DNA of 18,999 bases from Caldilinea sp. Lineage in GTDB: Bacteria > Chloroflexota > Anaerolineae > Caldilineales > Caldilineaceae. The translations under genes were made by a program, and so were the position numbers. The stretch lies in assembly GCA_026389955.1 (NCBI GenBank), contig JAPLGY010000055.1, positions 1-18,999 of the forward strand, in the 5' to 3' direction. Positions 1-6,548 of the stretch are shown one piece after another (within the stretch, counting starts at the first letter, position 1; each line of letters starts with the position of its first letter). Below the pieces are notes generated by a model that did not search any database, was not told the DNA's origin, and saw nothing but the letters and a program-made list of their open reading frames with translations.

Positions 1-698
1 TGCCAGCCACCCCGCACCGCAGATGGAGAGCGGCTCTCCATCACCGCAAATTGTGCGTTGGGTTGTCTGTTGAGCGGCAGCCCAACGCTGCCAGGATTCA
101 CCACGTGCCAATGCCGTTCGATCGGTGCAGGGTGGTGCGGCATCTCTCCATGTGGGTTCGCCCGCAGCTCTCCCTCCGGTTCATCTCGCCAGATGACATG
201 CCGATCGATCTGGATGTGCGTGTGGGCAGTCACAAACGTCTCTTCTGGAACAGCTGTCAATTCATCGGCAATTTTATCGTCTGGTTGGTTGGCGTAAATT
301 CCAACTCGGTTTCGGCCAGGCAGTCCATGGCTGATTCGAAGCGGCTGCGTCCCAGGCAGGTAAAAAACTCGTTCATCCGGCAACATCGCCAGGTAGGCCT
401 TTTGTTCGTCGGTGATCTGTTTTTGCAGCCAGTAAAGTGTCCCCCAACGCACAGAATTCTCGCTGCCGGGCACAGCGCGTGGGGTGCCCAAATCCAACAG
501 ATAGAATTCGTGGTTGCCACGCACCACAACCCAATTCAGCCTTCGAACACAGTCAATGACTTGTCCACTGAACGGCGTACCGTTGATCAGATCGCCGTCT
601 ACCACCACATAATCGGGCTGGATCTGCTCTAATCGAGCCAGAATGGCCTCCAGCGCCGGCCAATTCCCATGAATATCTGCCAAGATCGCCAGTTTCAT
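1..698 (-). CDS. Calcineurin-like metallophosphoesterase, C-terminus cut by window edge
   Basis: The reverse strand is open from an ATG at 698 to the window edge (about 232 residues visible, no stop seen). The N-terminus has the metallophosphoesterase signature: DIHGN with Asp8 and His10, GD at 35-36, GNHE at 61-64, SHG at 123-125 and AHTH at 158-161 (the usual GHTH with Ala for Gly), followed by NPGSVG near residue 205. These are the metal ligands of the YfcE/MJ0936-like phosphodiesterase family, which hydrolyse phosphoester bonds using two metal ions in the cytoplasm. The real substrate cannot be read from the sequence. The start is supported by GGAG nine bases upstream and by a promoter at 747-775. 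There is no signal peptide. The protein is probably nearly complete, because family members are usually about 230-260 residues long. Confidence 0.88.
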   Translation of the reverse strand, partial: MKLAILADIHGNWPALEAILARLEQIQPDYVVVDGDLINGTPFSGQVIDCVRRLNWVVVRGNHEFYLLDLGTPRAVPGSENSVRWGTLYWLQKQITDEQKAYLAMLPDERVFYLPGTQPLRISHGLPGRNRVGIYANQPDDKIADELTAVPEETFVTAHTHIQIDRHVIWRDEPEGELRANPHGEMPHHPAPIERHWHVVNPGSVGLPLNRQPNAQFAVMESRSPSAVRGGW

Positions 699-746
699 CG
701 GTAAACTCTCCGCCACTCCTTTTGCTTGCTTCTGCCTCTTCTCTTC

Positions 747-775
747 ACGATACGGCCTTGGACAGGAGTTGTCAA
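747..775 (-). promoter_or_regulatory. Sigma70-type promoter of the metallophosphoesterase gene
   Basis: On the minus strand a perfect -35 box TTGACA (770-775) is followed by a 17-base spacer and the -10 box TATCGT (747-752). The predicted start of transcription is near 740, which gives a leader of about 40 bases before the ATG at 698. The match was read by eye. Confidence 0.6.
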
Positions 776-798
776 TTCCAGCAGGCTGAGGGTACCAT
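769..798 (+). promoter_or_regulatory. Possible divergent promoter for the small membrane protein
   Basis: On the plus strand TTGTCA (769-774) and TACCAT (793-798) are separated by 18 bases. The -35 box overlaps the -35 box of the minus-strand promoter almost completely, because TTGTCAA and its complement TTGACAA share the site. The leader to the ATG at 932 would be about 127 bases. This -10 box is weaker than that of the opposite promoter. Confidence 0.35.
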
Positions 799-931
799 AG
801 CTGTGCAACAAAAGCGGGGGGACAAGGGCAAGATTCTTCCAGCTTTCGCCGTGGAGGGGTCTGGTGCCAAAGTCTGCTCGACCCCGTGGCCGAAAGTGCT
901 GGTCGCTGCAAGGCCAGAAAGGAAATTGGAC

Positions 932-1288
932 ATGGACGCAAACTTGCTGGGGATTCCCCTGGTTTTTTGGGGGATTCTCTGTCTGGCAGTCGCAATTGCC
1001 TACTATTTTGTCTGGCCCAGCCCGGGTCTGCGGCGGCTGACCCGACGGACGCTGCGCGCACAGATCGTGCTGCGTTATTTTCATTCCCTGGTCTGGGTGC
1101 TGCTCGCCATCGGTTGTTTTTTGGGCGCAGCAGGCAGCGGGGATCTGGGTCGCTGGGTGGCTTTGCTCGGCATCCCCACCTACGCTGTTTTTCTGGTTTT
1201 TGTCGTGCGTGACCGCCATCAAGAGGAACGCGCCCGCAGCGAACAACGCCGGGGAGCCGGCCACCAAGATCTTGGGATGCCCCTTTGA
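932..1288 (+). CDS. Small integral membrane protein, three predicted helices, function unknown
   Basis: I do not recognise a family. The 118-residue product begins MDANLLGIPL and has three hydrophobic stretches, at about residues 5-28, 50-67 and 74-93. A basic loop containing GLRRLTRRTLR lies between the first two, which by the positive-inside rule would put this loop in the cytoplasm. The C-terminus is a charged tail (RDRHQEERARSEQRR). The frame is open upstream to 722, but the upstream part lacks coding character, and AGGA lies about nine bases before the chosen ATG. The gene precedes the uridylyltransferase on the same strand with an 84-base gap, so the two could share a transcript. No functional inference is possible from the context. 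Confidence 0.6.
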   Translation: MDANLLGIPLVFWGILCLAVAIAYYFVWPSPGLRRLTRRTLRAQIVLRYFHSLVWVLLAIGCFLGAAGSGDLGRWVALLGIPTYAVFLVFVVRDRHQEERARSEQRRGAGHQDLGMPL

Positions 1289-1372
1289 GACAGAAGCCCC
1301 TCCCCGCCAGAATAAAGGGGGGCGGCCGAGCATCTTTCCATCAACCGACCGCAACGGAGACCGCAGACAAAG

Positions 1373-2788
1373 ATGTCTGACTTCACACCCTTCCAACAGA
1401 AAATGCTTGCTGCGGGCATCTCACAAACCTTTATCGAACACTACCATTTTTACTACGACCAGTTGGCTGCAGGTGCGACCGGCTACATTTCCCACGATGA
1501 AGCGCAGCCCGTCGACACCCTGCCTACTTACACAGGGCTGGATCCCTGCCTTCTCGGGGCAGGTGAAAAAGCCTTGAGCCGCACTGTTGTCATCAAGCTC
1601 AACGGCGGACTTGGCACCAGTATGGGGATGGATGGCCCCAAATCGCTCTTGCCCGTCAAAAATGGGCTGACGTTTCTCGACATTATCGCTCGTCAGATCC
1701 TCCATCTGCGCCAACAGAGCGGAACCCATCTCCCTCTTGTGTTGATGAACAGTTTTTATACCAGCGCAGAAAGTCTGGCTGTATTACAAAAATACCCGGA
1801 TCTTGCCCAGGGCCATCCGCTGGAGTTTCTTCAACACAAACAACCCAAAATTTGGAAAACGACCCTGCAGCCGGCTGAATGGCCGCAGGATCCTGAGAAA
1901 GCGTGGTGTCCACCCGGCCACGGCGATCTCTACACGGCGTTGGCCGACAGCGGAATGCTCTGCTGGCTGCTCGATCACGGGTACGAACACGCGTTTGTCT
2001 CGAATGTCGATAATCTGGGCGCCGTCCTGGACCTCTCGATTCTGGGATTTTTTGCCAGCAGCCAGCTTCCCTTCCTGATGGAAGTCGCGCAGCGCACCCC
2101 GGCCGACCGCAAGGGAGGACATCTGGCCCGCACCGCCACTGGCCAACTGCTCCTTCGTGAACTGGCTCAGTGCCCCCCAAACGAAGAAGAAACTTTTCAA
2201 GATATCCAGCGCTACCAGTTCTTCAACACCAACAACCTCTGGGTCAACCTGCCTGTGCTGGCAACGACGCTGCAGCAGCGAAACGGTCTGCTGGGGTTGC
2301 CCTTGATCCGCAACGAAAAACCTGTCGATCCCTCCTCCCCTGCCAGCCCACGCGTCTATCAGTTGGAGACCGCAATGGGCTCTGCGATCGCCCTCTTCGA
2401 CCGCGCCCAGGCCCTGTGCGTGCCGCGCGCTCGTTTCGCTCCGGTCAAGAAAAACAGCGACCTGCTCGTCCTCATGTCAGATGCCTACCGGCTCAACCAA
2501 GATTATACGCTCAGCCTGGTCCCTGAATGCAGCGGGATCCCGCCCTCTGTACAGCTGGACGACCGCTACTACCAGCTTTTTGCGATGCTTCAGCGACGTT
2601 TTCCAACTGGGGCTCCCTCCCTCCGCCACTGCCAGAGCCTGACTGTCTCTGGAGATGTTTTTTTTGGCTGCAACGTGACTGTCCAGGGCCAGGTGCAGAT
2701 CAACGCACTGGAAGGCAGCGCACTACATATCCCCAATCACATGCAGCTTCGAGCGGATGCGCAAACAGCCAATCCCGATTCAGCGTAG
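1373..2788 (+). CDS. UTP--glucose-1-phosphate uridylyltransferase, UDPGP family
   Basis: The 471-residue product belongs to the eukaryotic-type UDPGP family, not to the bacterial GalU family. The nucleotide-binding loop LNGGLGTSMG is at residues 76-85, followed by MDGPKSLLPVK, with Lys90 at the expected place. The metal and uridine region shows SNVDNLGA near residue 205, and a FNTNNLWVNL segment follows near residue 285. The enzyme makes UDP-glucose and pyrophosphate from glucose 1-phosphate and UTP, feeding glycan and glycolipid synthesis in the cytoplasm. Members of the same family can use N-acetylglucosamine 1-phosphate or other sugars, so substrate specificity is inferred. The C-terminal segment with SGDVFFGCNVTVQGQVQI resembles the short beta-helix found at the end of these enzymes. 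A GGAGA motif lies 12 bases before the ATG. Length and motif order suggest an intact gene. Confidence 0.9.
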   Translation: MSDFTPFQQKMLAAGISQTFIEHYHFYYDQLAAGATGYISHDEAQPVDTLPTYTGLDPCLLGAGEKALSRTVVIKLNGGLGTSMGMDGPKSLLPVKNGLTFLDIIARQILHLRQQSGTHLPLVLMNSFYTSAESLAVLQKYPDLAQGHPLEFLQHKQPKIWKTTLQPAEWPQDPEKAWCPPGHGDLYTALADSGMLCWLLDHGYEHAFVSNVDNLGAVLDLSILGFFASSQLPFLMEVAQRTPADRKGGHLARTATGQLLLRELAQCPPNEEETFQDIQRYQFFNTNNLWVNLPVLATTLQQRNGLLGLPLIRNEKPVDPSSPASPRVYQLETAMGSAIALFDRAQALCVPRARFAPVKKNSDLLVLMSDAYRLNQDYTLSLVPECSGIPPSVQLDDRYYQLFAMLQRRFPTGAPSLRHCQSLTVSGDVFFGCNVTVQGQVQINALEGSALHIPNHMQLRADAQTANPDSA

Positions 2789-2825
2789 TCAGCCCCCACT
2801 TCAGAAAACAATTCCTTGTAATCGA

Positions 2826-2834
2826 TGATACAAT
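2826..2834 (+). promoter_or_regulatory. Extended -10 promoter upstream of the subtilase gene
   Basis: TGATACAAT fits an extended -10 box (TG, one base, then TACAAT). There is no clear -35 box at the right distance. Transcription would begin near 2841, giving a leader of about 55 bases to the GTG start at 2896. It lies in the short gap after the uridylyltransferase stop. Confidence 0.4.
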
Positions 2835-3987
2835 AAAAGTGTAATCAGCCAAGATCGGCTGCCCAATGTGCATTTATTGTAAGGAGCCAGCAACTGTGTC
2901 CTCATTGATATCCAGAATTTTATCGGTCTTCGGCTTGTTGGCTGTCCTTGCTGTGCTGCTGACGCCGGCGTTGGCTGCCAGCAGTGATTCCCGCAGGGTT
3001 TTTGGCCGACCTGCACAGGCCGCCAGCAATGCTGTCGCACCCCTGACCACGACCAGCAAGGGCATTCCTGACCGTTACATGGTGATATTCAAAGCAGACC
3101 GGGTCTTCTCCGCAGCCGCAGTCAACAGCAAAGCAGCTGAGGCAGAGATCCAGTTTGGTGCCCAAGTCCACTACATCTACGACAGCGCCGTTCAGGGCTA
3201 CGCGGCCACTCTCTCTGTGCAGGCGGTCGAAGCATTGCGCAAAGACGCCGACGTCGCCTACATCGAGCAGGACCAGGTGTTCACCGCCAACGACACCCAG
3301 ACCGGCCCCCCCTGGGGATTGGACCGAATCGACCAGCGGAGCTTACCGCTCAGCAACAGCTACACCTATGCCACCGACGGGCAAGGGGTCCACGCCTACA
3401 TCATCGACACCGGCATTCGCAGCAGCCACACCGAGTTCAGCGGACGCATCGGCGCCGGCTACGACGCTGTCGACGGCGGCGCCCCAGATGACTGCAACGG
3501 ACATGGCACCCATGTCGCCGGTATGCCAATATGAGCCTGGGCGGCGGCGCTTCCCAGACCCTGGACACTGCTCTGCGCAACTCAGTTGCCGCCGGCGTCG
3601 TGCATGTCGTAGCCGCCGGCAACGAAACTGCTGATGCCTGCAACAGCTCCCCAGCGCGCGAGCCGCTGGCGATCACCGTCGGGGCCACCAACAGCAGTGA
3701 CCAGCGCGCCTCTTTCTCCAACTACGGAACCTGCCTCGACATCTTTGCACCTGGGGTCAACATTCTCTCCAGCTGGTATACCGGCGACAGCGCCGCAGGC
3801 TCGCTCTCCGGGACCTCGATGGCCTCCCCGCACGTCGCCGGGGTGGTGGCCCTCCATCTTGCAAGCTCGCCCAGCGCCTCGCCGGCTGATGTGGCGGCCA
3901 GCCTGAACAACGCAGCGACGACGGGGACGGTCAGCGACCCTGGTTCAGGCTCCCCCAATCGACTGCTTTACAATCTGCTGGGTCCAG

Positions 3988-4073
3988 CCCCTACGCCGAC
4001 CCCCACGCCGACCGGCACACCACCGACCCCGACCCCGACACTGACGGCGACACCAACCCCCATCCCGCCGCCC
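3988..4073 (+). repeat. Thr-Pro linker between protease and PPC-like repeats
   Basis: A low-complexity stretch encodes alternating TPTPTP residues, ending in PPPNDD. Similar linkers occur near 4525-4550 and 4985-5085. They are typical flexible spacers between secreted modules and are often O-glycosylated; glycosylation is only inferred here. Confidence 0.7.
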
Positions 4074-5033
4074 AACGACGACTTCGCGCAGCCCGTCGAG
4101 ATCTCCACCCTTCCTTTCAACCACACGATGGCAACGACGTTGGCCACCAAAGCTGCCGATGATCCCGTACTCTGTGTTGGTTTTCAAGGCGGAGCCAGTG
4201 TCTGGTATCGGCTCGTCGCGCCGGCCAGCGGACAGCTGACACTCAACACCTTCAACAGCAACTACGACACTGTGCTGGCTGTCTTCACGGGCAGCCGCGG
4301 GGCCTTGACCCAGCTGGTCTGCAACGATGATCTCAGCAACACAAACCGGCAGTCGCAGACAACGCTGCCAGTCACAGCAGGCACCACCTACTATGTGGAG
4401 GTCGCTGACTACAATCCTGGCAGCAGCCAGCTGGCGGCTCCGCGCAGCAAAACAGATGCTCCCGTCAGCGGCCAGGCAGGTGGCACGTTGAACCTGGCTG
4501 TCACCCTGAGCGTTGCCAGCAACACACCCACCCCTTCGCCTGTCTCGCCCGCCAACGATGACTTCGCACAGCCTGTCGTGATGGCCAATCTGCCCTACAG
4601 CCACAGCATGGATACGCAGTTCGCCACACGCGCCGGCGACGATCCAATTTTGTGTATCGGATCGCAGGGTCTCGCCTCGGTATGGTATCGGCTGACCCCT
4701 GCGGTCAACGGTACGTTGGAGATTCAGACCGCCAACAGCAACTACGACACCGTGCTGGCTGTCTTTACAGGCAGCCGCGGGGCCTTGACCCGCCGCGCTT
4801 GCAACGACGACACCGACAGCTCGCTCCAATCAAGGGTTGTCCTGCCGGTCACAGCAGGCACTATCTATCATGTTGAGGTAGCCCAGTATTCCTATCTCAA
4901 CGAAACTTCTACAAAAAACAGCTCTCCCCAAAACGTCCCGGTTCTCCCCTGGAGCGGGGGAACACTGCGAATCAGCGCAGCCCTGACACCGACCCAACTC
5001 ACACCCACCGCGACCCCGACCTTTCTGCCGACA
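4074..5033 (+). repeat. In-frame 480-bp tandem duplication encoding two PPC-like domains
   Basis: Two copies of a 160-residue unit follow each other with an exact 480-base period. NDDFAQPV starts at 4074 and again at 4554, and the block encoding NSNYDTVLAVFTGSRGALT appears at about 4254 and 4734 with only a few base differences. Other segments have diverged more (for example LVCNDD against RACNDD). The domains resemble bacterial pre-peptidase C-terminal type beta sandwiches, which act as carbohydrate- or protein-contact modules in secreted proteases. The second copy carries a longer, less conserved tail. Confidence 0.75.
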
Positions 5034-5087
5034 GCAACCCAGACACCGATCGTCCCACCGACAGCGACGCCCACCCCAGATTCAGGC

Positions 5088-5503
5088 GACGTGCTCCTGG
5101 CTGTGGTCCCAGCTGGCACTGCCGTCCACCTCGGTGAAACTTTCACTGTGACAATTCGTGTACAGACAACTCAGCCGGTCGATTCCGCTGAAGCCCACCT
5201 CAATTTTGACCCAGCCGTGCTGCAAGTGGCCACAGTGACGGCAGGCAGCACCTTCTCCACACTGCTGCAGAACCAGTTCGACAATACCCAAGGTACGTTT
5301 GATTTTGCCGCTGGAGCGGCCCTTGGGGGGAGTCTGCCCACCAGCGACTTTGTGCTGGCAACCATCCTTTTCACAGCCACACAGCCTTCCACCAACACCC
5401 CGCTGACCTTTGTCAGCCAGAATTCTCGCCGCAGCGACGTCTATTATATCGGCAGCAGCGTGTTGGATCGTCTCGAAAACGGCTCTGTGCGCGTTATTGA
5501 ACG
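5088..5503 (+). other. Cohesin-like module 1 (in the subtilase)
   Basis: This part of the protease frame has the cohesin pattern: LAVVPAGTAVHLGETFTV, then LNFDPAVLQV, then FDNTQGTFDFAAG. Cohesins are beta-sandwich modules that bind dockerins or act as adhesion folds. It shares the order FDP, LQV, DN and FAAG with the modules at about 6002-6415 and about 6739-7146. Confidence 0.7.
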
Positions 5504-5766
5504 CCAGCTGGTCGGCCGCGCCGTGCCGCCCGGCAGACCCGCAGCTCCCCATCTGCGCTGGCAGATCCCCGTGACGATTACACTGCAAAGTCTGGTTGGA
5601 GAACCGACGCTCCATCAGGCTACAGTGCTCGATGCCTCCGGCTACTTCACGTTGACCGGTCTGAGCGGGCCTTACCAGATCGGCGTGCGCGGCCACAATA
5701 CCCTGCGCACCACCCTGCCCGTCACAGTGACCGGAGCGCTCACTGCCGTCGACTTCGGTACCTTGC

Positions 5767-5944
5767 GGGGTGGAGACAGCAATGGGGACAACGCAGTCAG
5801 TCTGATTGATTTTTCAATCCTGGTCAATACATTCAGCCGCTGCAGCACCAGTGCCGGATATGACTCTCGCGCTGATTTCAACGGCGATGCCTGTGTCAAT
5901 CTTCCGGATTTTTCGATCTTACGCAGCAACTTCGGTATCAGTGG
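5767..5944 (+). other. Dockerin type I module (two calcium-binding repeats)
   Basis: Two EF-hand-like loops are visible: DSNGDNAVSLIDFSIL and, 34 residues later, DFNGDACVNLPDFSIL. Each has Asp/Asn at the calcium-ligand positions 1, 3, 5 and a hydrophobic helix after it. The spacing and the pair arrangement are those of dockerin type I, the partner of cohesin. Directly after it comes the sequence SGNSQFLPAVNR, which resembles a protein C-terminus. Confidence 0.8.
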
Positions 5945-6001
5945 CAACAGCCAATTTCTACCTGCTGTGAACAGGGCTGAACCTTCCTTGCCAGCCCCAG
6001 C

Positions 6002-6415
6002 CAACATTCGACTTGGCATTGCACCCCCGGCAGGCCCACTGTTGCGCGGCACAACCTTTGTAGCTCAGCTGTGGCTTGAAACCACCCCACTGGCCGTCGA
6101 CGGTGTAGCTGCCTATCTCACGTTCGATCCAGCCATCCTGCAAGTCAAGCAGATCGTTGTCAGCGATCTGCTTTCTGCACGGCTGGAAGAAACATTCGAC
6201 AATTCCCAAGGACAGATTCGTTTCGCCGCAGGCAGTCTGTCAACAGTTCTGAATGGCAGCCTCCCCCTGGCAACGATCGAATTCGACACAGTCGGCTTGG
6301 GGACCAGCAAACTGACATTCCTGCGCAGCGATGGCGCACAAAGCGAGGCCACCTACGACGGTGAGTCCATTCTGGCCGACACCGCAGACGCTGCCATCCA
6401 CATCGTCGACCAGCT
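6002..6415 (+). other. Cohesin-like module 2 (C-terminus of the subtilase)
   Basis: The module reads LGIAPPAGPLLRGTTFVAQL, LTFDPAILQV and FDNSQGQIRFAAG, paralleling module 1 residue by residue at the conserved positions. It is separated from the dockerin by a Pro/Ala-rich linker. The protein ends 13 residues later in the tail APPLFLPMISGD. Confidence 0.65.
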
Positions 6416-6467
6416 TGCCCCACCATTGTTCCTCCCCATGATCTCGGGCGACTGACACCCAGTTGCT

Positions 6468-6506
6468 GGGTCGTCGGATGTGGCTGTTTGCCACATCTGA
6501 CGACCC
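6468..6506 (+). terminator. 17-bp hairpin between the two cohesin genes
   Basis: Positions 6468-6484 pair with 6490-6506 in a 17-bp stem with one G-T pair and a TGTTT loop. No T tract follows (the next bases are taaacaag), so it is an imperfect intrinsic terminator and might instead be an RNA-stability or attenuation element. It lies 13 bases after the protease stop and 42 bases before the next ATG. Confidence 0.6.
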
Positions 6507-6548
6507 TAAACAAGGTCTGCAAGCCTATTCCATGGAGCCCAACCGTCG

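Larger units (their letters stand above)
2896..6455 (+). pseudogene. Secreted subtilisin-like (S8) protease with PPC-like, cohesin and dockerin modules, broken at about 3522
   Basis: The first part (2896-3534) starts at GTG with AAGGAG nine bases upstream and encodes a signal peptide (residues 1-27), an I9-type propeptide (about 60-133), the catalytic Asp171 in IIDTG and His203 in GHGTHVAG. It then reads MPI and stops. The second part is open from 3522 and begins YANMSLGGG, which is the next strand of the same fold. It has the oxyanion Asn in AAGNE (3621) and the catalytic Ser in GTSMASPH (3816). About 48 residues normally present between HVAG and NMSLGGG are absent (compared with aqualysin), and the frame changes by a deletion of length 3n+1. 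Downstream are Thr-Pro linkers, two PPC-like repeats, a cohesin (about 5088-5503), a dockerin (5767-5944), a second cohesin (about 6002-6415) and the C-terminus LFLPMISGD. As given, no active protease can be made. A deletion or an assembly error are both possible. Confidence 0.85.

Noticed and set aside
1295..1330. Possible terminator before the uridylyltransferase (C-rich and G-rich runs)
   Set aside because: Pairing is ambiguous, the stem is short, and there is no T tract.
695..1396. 233-residue minus-strand open frame
   Set aside because: It crosses the promoter region and overlaps the small membrane protein and the uridylyltransferase start, without a recognisable domain.
2866..2895. ATG at 2866 as start of the subtilase
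   Set aside because: AAGGAG at 2881-2886 lies downstream of this ATG and is placed for the GTG at 2896, which also gives a normal signal peptide.
3515..3540. Programmed ribosomal frameshift in the subtilase
   Set aside because: No slippery heptamer was seen at the junction, and about 48 conserved residues would still be missing after any shift.
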